64,000 nucleotides of DNA from Neospora caninum Liverpool (Eukaryota; Apicomplexa; Conoidasida; Eucoccidiorida; Sarcocystidae): assembly GCF_000208865.1 (NCBI RefSeq), contig NC_018397.1, forward strand, positions 868,001-932,000. The letters are read 5' to 3'. The notes beneath the pieces were generated by a model. The model searched no databases. It saw only the letters and a program-made list of their open reading frames with translations, and was not told the DNA's origin. Position numbers and translations under genes: made by a program. Below, piece after piece: positions 48,201 to 58,851 of the stretch (positions within the stretch are counted from its first letter, which is position 1; every line of letters begins with the position of its first letter).

Positions 48201-49284
48201 CGTAAAAGCACTAGATCACGTTGCGCATAGCGTTAAGCTTTTCAGACGCTAGCGAACTGCCACTCTCAAACTGTTCACTGCCGGATCATGCGGCCCGGTG
48301 CATCTCTAAATATCGGGAGTCATTCGACATACTGTGTTTCTTCACGCAGTGCCGTCGTCGGGCTGGTCCTCCATGGCTTCTGTCGCTTCCGATTCTGTCT
48401 AACAAGGTCTTTTCTCGGTGTATACAAAGCGTATTCAATGTCCGGGTAGTTGAAGTTCTGCGGCCTCAACGGGGAACGGTAATATCTGTTGTGCACGTAA
48501 GCAAGTGATACCGAAGAAGCCCATTGGCTTGTAACTATCGTGCTGGATGTAACTCAGCAGACAAAAGATCCCCCCGAATTTAGAAGGAAGGCCGTACACG
48601 ATAAAATACTCCTGCGTCAGGTCAATTTCGGTGGCTACTTCTACGGTACTACCTCTGCTCAAACTGTCAATTCGAACCTGAAGAATGGGTATCGCTTTGT
48701 GGCGTCTGCTCTCCTATCAGCGAGTTGTCGCACAGCACCAGGAACGTGCCAGTCACAACAACGGACACAACTTCGGAAGGAAGAAAAATGGTTCCGGTAG
48801 GCTTTTTTTTGCACACGTCCCGGACTTTCCCCTTCGGGCGACTGGCACTATCATCGTTGTGTTTTCATCCGTGTTCGATGCTTGAGCTTTTCACCGAGTA
48901 CTGCGGAGGCTACAATGCTTGGTCACAAGCTGAGGAAGTACATATGCTGCTGATTTATCCGAGATGTCTCTGGCCAATACGTTCAGCCAGTGGTGTACTC
49001 TGCTGGAGGTATCGCAAATGTGGACCGAGAAGAGGCAGATGCTCGCGGACGAAAAAGAAAGAGACTGCGCTCACGATACGACTACGCATACAAGAAATAG
49101 CACCGAGACGCAGAAGCATTCGGGATACAGGAAAATACTGAAAATGTGACCACGACTATGTTTCCGTTCTCCTCTGTGTGCAAGTGAAACGGTGGTTTCC
49201 CTTCCCCAGCGGCAGGCAGGCGGCATCAACTATCAAATCCACCATCTGCGGTAAATCTTATCTTCTATCACACCTACTTTTCAG
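45207..49284. other. Upstream region of the zinc-finger gene and unresolved 5' part of the next plus-strand gene
   Basis: About 4 kb separates the zinc-finger start (45206, minus) from the first plus-strand exon that I trust (49285). Frames 46192-47169 (minus) and 46277-46939 (plus) overlap in antisense and have no domain, so I treat them as chance or UTR. At 48964-49140 a plus-strand frame reads LANTFSQWCTLLEVSQMW and then a Lys/Glu-rich stretch. It could be an earlier exon of the 49285-53027 gene: a donor GAG, then GTATCG at about 49008, would join in phase. I cannot confirm this. Confidence 0.4.
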
Positions 49285-52200
49285 TCGGCATACGACTCGC
49301 GTCCAAACTTCCAATCGATCATTCTACCGCCAATGACTCGGAAATTTGACGGTTGTCCAGCACGGCCTGGCAACGAGTACGCCATACACGATGTTCTCTT
49401 GTTTGCGTGGAGCGCGCGCAGTGAAACTCAAGAATTACCTTTTGTTTATTTTGTGGTGAGGATATAGTTTGGTTGCTCTGGTTCAGATCACCTTCCTGGC
49501 CTCACATAGTTTGCCGTTGTGAACTGAATGTGCCGTCGGTATCTCGTTGCGCCGCTGTGCGAGCGGGAGGCGTGTACGACAGCACGAACACCATATCTTT
49601 TCTGCTCGTAATGTCTTTTCCGTTCATTTGCAGTGCTTCAAAACTGCTTGACCCCACAGGAACGCGTATATTTTTACGGCGAATATCGATTATCCAAGGT
49701 TTCTCCATTTATGCGGTACCCGAGAGCGGGAATGAGATGTGCCAGAACGCGAAATATTCCTTTATGCACCAAACTCCGTGGCTAACTGTCTGTTGACGGT
49801 GGTGTAAGTAAAACCGATCGAAAGGCGATTCTGTCGCTTTACTTTGCAAGTGTGTTGACTTTATGCGACCGTAGTGGCGAATTACCGCTGAAGCCCCCCT
49901 CAGTAGCAAAAACTTCGACTGAGGCGGTTCAGTTTCCCGTCTGCTTCGTGGGGGCGCCTAGTCTGGACTTTGGAAGGCTGCACGCATTCAAAACAGCACG
50001 CAGACCGCCGCGTCGACAGACGAGTGTCAGTTTCTACTTTAGCGGAAGTTCTCGTTTGCATAAACTCTTGTTTCGTGCGAGACTGCCTTTGTCACATCCT
50101 GCCACTGGCGCGCCCTCCGAGAGTTTCACCTGAATCAAAAAGTAAAGAATCGTTTAGTACTGAGATGCCTCTACTGAAAGCGGTCGGTCTTCTGCGTGGA
50201 TGGTGTGCCGCTCCGGAGTTCAGTGTACCACAGGCGCCTGGGATGAAAAATTTTTGCTTCTGCAAGTTCGATTCGATTCATGAGTTCTTTTGTATCCACA
50301 TCGGCGTGATCAGCAAATGGTGTGACGAAGGTACATGCGCACGTCCCGAGTCATCTGTCTCCCACAGCTGCTGCCTATCAACCGTAAAATAACCCTCCGC
50401 ATCGAAGTTTGATTCGTGTCTAATATTCTTAGGAGCGACGAGAGACTGGTCAAGCGCCAGACGCAGCAGGCGACAGCGGCGAGACAGTGTTTCGGATTTC
50501 TGATGTAGAGTCGGTGCACTTGCGCAAACGTATGCGGTACAATCTAATGGTGAAGCCTGTTTGCGATTTTAACTCTTCGCGTGCCGGCTGTGCAGCTGCT
50601 GACGCCCGCAGGCCGCTCCTCTTCTCCGGACTTTTCTGTCTCTCCATTATGCGCTCTCGAATTCCTCCACTTTGCCCCGCTTCGCCGGATTATCAACATG
50701 GCATGAGCAGCTTTGTGGACGCCGGGAACGGGTGCGAGAAGAATTTCCGCGAAAGCTGTGTCACAATGGTGGATGTGGCGGCAACCACGGTGCCCGCAGT
50801 CCCTAACCGAGAGAAGCGTCAACGGACGTTCAAAAGCAAGCGAATTTCAGGTGGTGTTCTGGTTGGCACAGCTCCGGAGAATACGTCATTGACGAGCGTG
50901 TCAGACGGACGACCGCTTCCCACAGAACCAGATAACGCGCCAAGACAAGCGGTGAAACTGAATGGAAACAAAGCGCGATCTTTTTCGACTATGCCGTTCG
51001 AATTCACGAGTGAAGGCGTGGAACCTTCTCCCGTACAGTTGGGTCGTGGCTGTCGCAAACGCTGTGCTGTGCGGGAGGCAGAGACTCGAAGATACCACGC
51101 GGCCGGAAAGACAACGAAAATCGTAAGCGTAACTCAACCACCCCATCATCCGAACCTCGCACAAGGGCGGTGCAAAAGAAGTGAACAGAGCCTTCCAGTT
51201 CAAACATGTCTATCATGACCGTTTTATTCGTTCGGATCCTGTCGGGCCCGTAAACAGTGAAGAGCCGCAGTGTCGCAGTGCTAGCCCATCTGAACTAGCA
51301 GTGTCGGATATAAAAAAGAATACAAGTAACAGGGGGCGAATGTGGATGCAGGATTAGCGTTTGACACGCTTTCGCCTGGGGCTCCATTATGATGTCTCCA
51401 CTCTTCACAGGAAACTGCAAGCGATACTAGCAGAGCCAGATCTTCCCACGATGAGGACGACTTAGATACAGAACCGGACCATTCCGCGAACAAGAGGTTC
51501 AGGAGGAAGCTCAGTGGACGGTTTAGTCACTCCTCGCTCGACACAGAAGCAAAAGAACAGCAGCTGCTACTGAAACATTCGCCGTCATCGTTTGCTTCCA
51601 TTCAGGCCTGCTCTTTAGACAAAACGCAAGCAGAAGGGTGTCATCCTTCTCTGGAGGCTACCCCTTCAAAATCAACTCCTGACCCTCTGGAACTCAGACG
51701 GGCTCATGCTGACGTCATCTCGGCAGCATCAAGCTCTGAATCAATCAGCTTGGACAGCGGAGAGAAGCGCCATACCGCTCTTGGGAATGCCATGGAGTCG
51801 GAACCGCACTGGCAACAGCCTGTGCAAATGGACCCGCACACAGCGGTCGAGCTTGTGATGAAGCTGTGGAAGCCTCTCCCGCCTGCATCGTCTCTGTTGC
51901 GGCATTCCAAAAATGTGGTGCAAGAACTCAGGGAAGTTCTTGCCAGCAGGATGGAGCGTGGAGAAGCCCCTTCGTTACCGCCTTCCCCCGTTGATACCGA
52001 GAGTCGAGCTTTCCTGTTCGAGTGCCTGTCGGCTCGTGCACCCGCTGCAGCACAGTGCGAAGCGTCCCCCGTGTTTCTTCCAGCTCTGTCAGGGGGTTCC
52101 GCCGAGCAGGGCTGCGGAGGCGCGCTTCTTTGCGCGAGTCCTTCAGTGACGTCGACAGCTGTTTCCACGCCCGCTGATTCGCGTTCCTTCCCTTTCTCTG

Positions 52201-53027
52201 CGGGATACTCGCAAGACGGGAAACTCGGCGCTGCTGACAACGGGACGAGCCTCCCTCGGGCCAGGAAGACGCACAGTCCGGCTGTCGCTCAGGAAGGAAA
52301 TCCTCCGAGCGGACTCAGAGAAGCTGTAGCCGGTGGAGGAGGCAACAAGACGCCGTTGCGCACGTCGGACGCGAGTTCAGTCGGACCTCTTGTCAGGAAA
52401 ACTGAGCGACATCAGACAGACACCTCACTGTCGGTCGGGGTGGAGACAGCTGTGGATTCGCCAGCACTTCGCGGTGACAAGGCCGGAAGCAAAGACCGCC
52501 CCAGTCGCGTACATGGAGTACTCGCCGACCCTTTTGCGTTTTGTCATCGGCATAGAGAGCTGTCCAGATTTGGTCAAACGTCCACGTCACCCCCGAGAGG
52601 CGTTCGATTTTCCCATCTCGAGAGTGCTTCAGGAGACTGCCGCACTCTCGGACATGACGAGGCTTCACCAAGTGAAGAGCAGTACCCCGTGAAGGAATGG
52701 AGAGAAAAGGTTTCGTCAAAAACTAGCCAGTGTTCATCAGAGAAGGATCAGCCTTACGTTCCTCCCAAGGGACGGAAAGTCGCCACCGAGGGGCTGACTT
52801 GTGTGCACCTTGTGTCAAACCGAAACTGTGCTGGAGATGAAGGCACCCTCAAGCATGAGGCCCACGCACTTTGCGAGTCGTTGCCTGCGTCAGACACCAA
52901 AGAGGCATACGGGGGGTGTGTGGAGACATCGTGCACTGCCTTGAAAACTCGTAGCGGTCGACAAGTGAAGCTGAATCTGGCGCGGTTTCCTGGGCTTCGA
53001 TCGACCGGGGAGCCTGTGCCCGCGTGA
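49285..53027 (+). CDS. Unrecognised spliced gene, 5' end unresolved, C-terminal RSGR motif
   Basis: Three phase-0 exons join cleanly: 49285-49455 (acceptor cttttcag, donor GTGAGG), 50433-51122 (acceptor ttcttag, donor GTAAGC) and 51411-53027 (acceptor cttcacag, stop TGA). They encode 825 residues. Exon 1 reads SAYDSRPNFQSIILPP and LLFAWSARSETQELPF, compact and non-repetitive with no Met, so earlier exons must exist, or translation starts at the ATG at 50532. The rest is Ser/Glu/Arg-rich and disordered-looking, with basic clusters (NREKRQRTFKSKRISGG, HSANKRFRRKLSGRF) that could act as nuclear signals. The last 25 residues contain KTRSGRQVKLNLARFPG, which resembles the RSxR-type motif of CENP-C/KNL2 and other chromatin proteins. 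I do not recognise the family. Nuclear location is an inference from the basic clusters only. Confidence 0.6.
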
Positions 53028-53930
53028 AAACGCGTGTGTTATCGTACATGAAAGTTGCGGGAAACAAATATATTGGCAATGTTTTTTCCGACACGTGTCT
53101 TCATTACCGCGTTCGCGGACTAGAACTGCAGCTCCTCCAGCAGGTGTTGCAGATCCGGTCGTTCGCAGGGTCGGAATACGTCTGTATGCGTCCCCTGATT
53201 GAAGACGAAAAACAGCTTTCGGACCTGGTAGCTTGTTTTTTGGAGATGTGTGCATAGATTGCCCAGATCCTGGTGTGGTTTTGCGCGTTGGGTATCTTCA
53301 AGTCTTTTGAGGCAGAGAGTGTCTGCCGCGCGGTCAAAGTGTCGTCTGCACGTAGCCGCCCTTCCTTCGAGCAAGCGCTGTCCGCTCGTGGGCAATCAAA
53401 CTGAAACTCAGTGCCACGCAAACGAGTACAAGAAGGCCCGTACCCCGCTGCCCAGAATCAAAGCAAACGATTTGCATCGTGCACCGATCTCTACTTTTGA
53501 GTGCTGAACTGGGAATTCGAACTACATCCACAAAATCCGTTTGAAAGCCGTTCGGGACCGTTGACCACGACACCTGGATTGAACAGCCAAGAGCGGCTTT
53601 CCGGACTCTCTCTAACACGATTAAAAAACGCGCTGGAAGCAGAACTGGATCCTGTTAAATCAAAAAAGTAAAACCTGACGAAGGTTGTCTGTCCTGCCTC
53701 AGACCGATCTTTTCCTGGCAACACACGTTTATCGACGATTCTTTGAGAACTGCCGTGCCAAACCACGCCATAAAGGAAGTAGGATGCACACAAGATAGAT
53801 CACTGGTTCCGTGCGCAAGCAAGGGGAATGTGCCTTACCAGAATCTGTGCTACACTTCTCCTGAAACTGATATTCTTACGTACGTTGCCGCATCCAGGGT
53901 CTACCGCAAGTTTCTTGGCGACCTCTGTAG
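53028..53930. other. Spacer after the RSGR-motif gene
   Basis: About 900 nt with short, mutually overlapping frames on both strands and no splice-bounded exon that I trust. Probably the 3' UTR of the 49285-53027 gene. Confidence 0.4.
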
Positions 53931-54565
53931 GTCGCGACGAAGTCGTACGCGCGTTCGTTACACCCCTCCTCTTGCTGGAAGCTGGAACTGCACCTCAACC
54001 TCTTCAGCAAACACTTTTTGTGGGAGCTTCTGATTTGCTTCTCGACTGGGGAGACCTTGCCCACCGGAGGCAGGCACCGTGGACGACGCCATATCCACAA
54101 CTCGTAACGGTGGAAGCCCCAAACTCCCCGCCTGCAGAAATTGCGTTGCCGTTTTGCAGAGAGGACAGGCGGAGAAAAAAGCTAGGAACACGAGCAACAC
54201 TCTCGGTTCCTGCCCCGCCTCACAGCCCGATGGGTCCAGATTCCGCCTACTGGCGGGAACCTTGCCCAGATGAGCCTGGTATCTTCTTTGGCTTGGTGGG
54301 AAGAAAGGACCCTACGCCCGAAAACTCTTTCGCGTTTTTGCCAAGAGCCCGAACAAGAGCCTTTCCTCAGCCGGCATCCATTCCTGGTCTTGAGAGGTCG
54401 AGGACTTGTCTCCGGCGTCCGTCTGCTGCCGGTCGCTCCTCGCAAATTCCAGCAGCGTGCATGCACACACTCCGTTCTACACCCGTCCAGTCCAGGGAAA
54501 GAAATTCGTCTCTGGAGGAGGGACACAAAGTCGATTCTCCATCACTCTTGCATTTTCACCCGTGA
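53931..54565 (+). CDS. Possible terminal exon of an unrecognised plus-strand gene
   Basis: After a plausible acceptor (cttggcgacctctgtag, then GTCGCG) the frame reads RDEVVRAFVTPLLLLEAG, FVGASDLLLDWGDLAHRR, TPYPQLVTVEAPNSPPAEI and CPDEPGIFFGLVGRKDP, and stops at 54565. The composition is protein-like up to about 54400. After that a second frame (RHPFLVLRGRGLVSGVRLLP, about 54365-54580) looks at least as good, and a third (RAFVALTLPETGKSEATG, about 54660-54875) follows. Either several small exons are present or the coding sequence is decayed. I recognise no family and cannot build a phase-consistent model across the three blocks. Confidence 0.25.
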
Positions 54566-55479
54566 ATCCTTCTCGAAATTAGGTGCGTTCTCGTTTATTT
54601 TACTTCCCCACGCTGCATGCTGCCTTCGCCCAGGCACAGCAAAACCCAGCCAGTCGCTCGGGCGTTTGTGGCATTGACGCTCCCTGAAACGGGGAAATCT
54701 GAGGCGACGGGAGACTCCCGTAAGAGAGTACTTGTGATTTCCCACTTCCCCCTTTTAGCGGGTGAAGGACTCCTTTTCCATCTTCTCAAGGCCTCTTTGG
54801 GAGCGACGACGCGTTTTCCCTTCTACGGTGTCCCGTCTCGACAGCAGAGAAGCCAACAATGTCGACGAGTCCGGGGTATGTCTGAGTGTCTGTTAGACTG
54901 GTCATTCCAGCTTTTTGGCGCTGCAAAGTCGAAGCAAGGAGATAACCTGTCCATTTCTGTCGAAAAACTAAGGTTGGCAGCGATGCCACAGGCTTGACGG
55001 CACACCTGCGGATATCGTCCAAAGAGGAGTGCGATGCTTTCAACTGATGAACCACCTTCACCAACGAAACCGTGGCTCTGTGCCGTCCACTGAGACAACA
55101 CGAAGAGAAGAGTACTGACTTCCATTCTTTGCACGAGACCGTGCATCGAGGGCGGGAAAGAACCCCGTTCTTTTCACTCCGGAGAAGTTTTCTGCGGTGG
55201 ATGATGGGTTTAGCCTGGGCTGTGCAATGAATGCTATGCAAAACGTAGATCGAGGATCTGGGTCGGATTTCACCCGTTAAGATTAGTCGTCACTGGAACA
55301 AGCTCTCCGGGATCAAATCTGCGCGGAATGCGAGCGCTTGACGATTCCCAGCAGCCCACTACCATCTCCCTGCGTTTTTGTGCTTCCTTGAGGTTCTTGC
55401 GACCATCCTTGTCCAGCACGTCTTGTCGCTCTCTTTTTCTTTACCTGTGTTCGTGTGCTTGACTTAGTCCTGACTTCTC

Positions 55480-56019
55480 TCCGCCGTCTCGATGAGCCTG
55501 TCGACGGTGATTCCCGTTTTTTCATGCCCTAGTGTAACTCCTTCCACTTTTGTCGGGTTCTTCGGCGTTAGCCCTGTCGTCCTCTCCAGTCGGCGTTTCA
55601 CGTCGGCCTCGTCCGGGTGCTTCGACAGTCTCGCGTCCTCTCGCCGTGTGTTTTTGTCGGCTGCTTTTCTGCTCGACTTTCTCTTCCCTGTGCCTAGCAT
55701 CGTCGGTGTCTATCCACCCCGTTGCCTGTCCTGCCGTCCTTCGCTGTTCACGCCCTTGTGTGCTGTTCTCTTTCTGTGCTCCCTTCCTTCGCGTCGGTGT
55801 GCTCGAATTCACGTTGCCCTATTCGGCAGTCCTCTCCGGAGTCTCTGAGACTGTCCGTTCGTACGCCGTTTGTGTCTGTTTCCGCCACGCCGTTCGTATG
55901 CCGTCTCTCACTTGACGCGTCTCTTGCTGCTGTGACCCTCTGCGGCCCCCGTCTTCGCCGCGGGTTTGTTCGTCGACGTCCACGTGCTCTATCTGATCCG
56001 TTTCGCGTTTCCTTCGCAG
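55480..56019. other. Pyrimidine-rich stretch ahead of the exon at 56020
   Basis: The plus strand is strongly pyrimidine-rich and ends in tttccttcgcag at the acceptor for 56020. That fits an intron or a 5' UTR of a plus-strand gene. Frames open here (for example 55492-55848) are Ser/Phe/Arg/Cys-rich readings of this composition and are not reported as genes. Confidence 0.4.
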
Positions 56020-56548
56020 CCTTGCATTCGCCAACCTCACCCTCCTCTTGGACGTTCCTCAGCTCCCAGCCATATGGGCAGTGAATGCGTGGCGGGAACT
56101 CAATGGACTGGTCACAGAGATGAAGACGCTAACTGGGACCACCTCCGACTTGCTCTACCCCAGCAACCGCTGTGAGTGACACGTGCGCTTGGTTCGCTTC
56201 GCTGTCTCTTTTGTCTTGCATGGCCTTTTTTTTCGCAGGGGGGGTGGGATCGGAGGGGGGGGGGGGGGCTGGAAGCGACATCCGAGTGCCGAATGCAGAC
56301 GGAAAGGAGCACGAGCCGTTTGTGCCTGATCCCTGGCCGTCACCCTGTGAGGTGGTGTGGTCTCGCCTGGGGGTCGAGGACGTGCATGCGCGCGTGCTCG
56401 AATCAAACGTTATTTTTCAGGGGGGTGCGATAGAGTTTTGCTGAGCCGAAAGGCTGTCTCCAAAGAGAGTTTCCTCCCCGGTGTTCCTGTGCTGCGCTGC
56501 AGACAACCCACAGAACGAGAAGACAAACCGGATGGGTCGGCCGAGAAA
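56020..56548 (+). CDS. Unrecognised spliced gene, internal exons only
   Basis: Three exons join in phase: 56020-56171 (acceptor tccttcgcag, donor GTGAGT), 56239-56346 (acceptor tttcgcag, donor GTGAGG) and 56421-56548 (acceptor tttttcag, donor GTATAA). They read LAFANLTLLLDVPQLPA ... LYPSNR, then a Gly-rich stretch and IRVPNADGKEHEPFVPDPW, then DRVLLSRKAVSKESFLPG and a charged end. Third-codon-position GC in the first exon is high, roughly 70% by count, which supports coding. The incoming phase is 2, so there is an upstream exon. A following exon may start at 56603 in phase 0, running into a Cys/Arg-rich frame that stops at 56983. I recognise no family. The second exon carries a G14 run. Confidence 0.35.
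56239..56268 (+). repeat. Poly-G runs at an intron-exon boundary
   Basis: Six G follow the acceptor AG at 56237-56238, then TGGGATCGGA, then fourteen consecutive G (56255-56268). In the proposed frame these encode four glycines. The four G-blocks could form a quadruplex, and the homopolymer is prone to sequencing and replication slippage. Confidence 0.7.
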
Positions 56549-56983
56549 GTATAACCACGGTGAGTGCGAAAAAGGCGTCCGCACACACAAAGGTGCACGT
56601 AGTTGAAATCCTCCCGATTCCACTCCGAACAGCGCGGTCAAAACAACCGACGGGGTGCGTGGTGTACGCGACAGTTCCCTTTGTGCGAAAGGCTTCTGTC
56701 TTCTTCGTTCTTCCTGCACGGGCTTACCCTACAAAAATCACGGCCTCGGTCGGCTGCACATTCAGTGTCTGAGCGACGCTCTGGCATCCGTGAACTGGAG
56801 GAGAGGATGACCGCTGTGCGTCGGACTCCCTGTGTCTCACAGATGCGACAGTTGTGCGTTTTGAATGCGCCAATAAGGAGAGCGCAACGTAGGTGCGACG
56901 TGGGGCTTAAGTGCGTGGATTCCCCGCTGTGTTTTCCGTGTTTCCTTCCTGCAGACTCCTGGATGTTTGGTACTCCCTACTAG

Positions 56984-58851
56984 GTCTTTGGCAATGCTCA
57001 CCACCTGAGAGGTCTGGTTCACCTCGCCGCTGGCGGCCACCCTTTCTTGATTTAAGTTCCCCTCGGGCCAGGTGCTCGGTTTGACTCGAGAGGGACGACA
57101 CTCTCTTGCCGTCAAGCGGAAAAGACGCGTCGTCCGTTGGGGACTGCATGCGGCTGTTTCGGCCCGGCGCTGTCTGAGAGGCGTCTTCCACTGCACACAC
57201 GAGAGAGGGGAATGTGCGCCCGGGGGTTTAGTAGACTGGCGGGGGCCAGCTCTACGCGCAGGCGTCGAACCTGCAGAGATAGGGCACGACCTGCCATTTA
57301 GGCAGGTCGGTTCGTAGATAAAACTACCACGTTCGCGTTCGTCGGAGTGCCCCATCTGTCCTTCTCGTTTTCGCGCGCGGGGTTGGCTGACCACGGAGGA
57401 CTCCCACTGAGAGTTCTTGGGTTCTACAAGGGGACATGCCTTTTTCTCCAAAAGAAAACTCCAACCGCCAGAAACGAAACACCCAGCGTTTCTCTTTGTG
57501 CGTTGCACTCTTCTTCTGCCGTCTACATTCGATCGCAGTAGTCACGTGCAGAAGAAGCAGAGCAGGAAACAGGGAGGCGCGGTCGGCCTGACCGACGTCT
57601 CTCTGTTCGCAATGGCAACACGTGCCTTGACAAGCGCAAACGGTTGACGGCCTAGAGTGAACTCCACACAGGCGACGGTCGCGTCGAACAAAGTTGAAAT
57701 GCGGAGAGTCTCACAGTCAGGAGCGGGTCGTTGCGCGTCTGTACGACTTTGTAGTCCCCTGGCCACTCGTTTTCGTCTGTATATACTCAGCGGCCGGGCG
57801 CCCCAACCAGGCAACTGAGGACCTCGGAGGGTTCGACACTGCGAGTCCGAAGGCGGAAAAATGCACAAAGGCGGTGCGCGACGGTATAAAGTACCGTAGC
57901 AGCAGCGGCTAGCTAACTAGGGGTGCGCAGAGGAAATCAAAGTGTCGCTACGGTCGCATCGCGAGCCCGATCAGCCCGTCATTTTCCTTCTCGTGGCGAG
58001 CCCCCGCGTTAAGGGTTCTCCGCTCATGAACTGCGCTTGTCGAGCAAGGATGGAGGCTGACCAGGCTCTTCTAAGTCTCGTTAAGTCTCGCGACACGGCC
58101 ACATTCAGAGAGAGCGCAGATGGCCAGTGTCTGTTCGCCGCTGCACAAACTCTGCCCTACCGACCCCTGAAGGGCGTCTCTAACCACGAGAAGGAAGGCC
58201 CAAGCGGGAGGTGTGAGACTTTGCTTCTTCGTGCTTTGACTCGACACAAAACGAAGCGCATGAGAGGATGCACTCTCGAGGGAAGGGACCGTTTCGCTTG
58301 CGACAGCTCAAGTCGCGCTAGCGTTCACCAGTTTCGATGCTCTTGAGGCGACGCCGTGTCAGGGTCTCACCAGAGATGGCGTGGCCAGTCGCGAAGCGTG
58401 AAAAGTGTCGAATGCGCGCACTTCGGGCACTTGCTCCTCACATTCTCGCATATGGGTGACCACAAAGGCCGGAAAATTCACAGGGTTGTCGCAGACAAAC
58501 GGTTCTCACACAACCGCCAGTGAGTGCATGCAGCCCTAGTACACGGTGTTTCACAGCCTCACTGCACAGCAGACACGCCGGGAGGTGAAATACGAAAAAC
58601 CCGCCTCCCCTCCTGACCCGTCAGGCACATTCCTCCCCTTGTCTAAAAGGCACACACGAGCCGTGCTCAGAACTTCTTCACTTTTCTCTTTGGTCTTTCG
58701 TGACTCCACACAAAGCCCTGGCTACGCCGATCTCAATCCGGCAAGCGCTGTCCTGGACTGTCGACTTCTCGTTCCAGTCCCTCGTCGCTCCTGGCGCTGT
58801 TTTCTTCTGGGCGGAGTCTCTGTCTCTTTCCCCTTCCCGGTGAGAGTTGTT
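56984..58851. other. Spacer left of VPS15 with no confident gene
   Basis: Frames such as 57347-57541 and 57942-58346 (plus) have no domain and no convincing splice context. The stretch should include the 3' UTR of VPS15 on the minus strand. A tRNA-like fold at 57251-57318 is listed separately. Confidence 0.4.
57251..57318 (-). other. tRNA-like fold lacking a D-arm (possible pseudo-tRNA)
   Basis: Read on the minus strand, a perfect T-arm (GCAGG, loop TTCGACG, CCTGC; 57274-57258) is followed by GCGTAGA. This pairs at six of seven positions with TCTACGA at 57318-57312, as an acceptor stem would. Between them sits a perfect nine-pair hairpin with a five-base loop (57309-57287). There is no normal D-arm, and the spacer before the T-arm is too long for a class I tRNA. 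GGTTCGACGCC nearly matches the pol III B box. A chance fold or a decayed tRNA is more likely than a functional one. Confidence 0.2.

Noticed and set aside
49620..49796. Frame reading ASKLLDPTGTRIFLRRIS ... as a cupin-like CENP-C exon
   Set aside because: The resemblance is a handful of residues, the incoming phase does not match the donor at 49455, and it would bypass the clean joint from 49455 to 50433.
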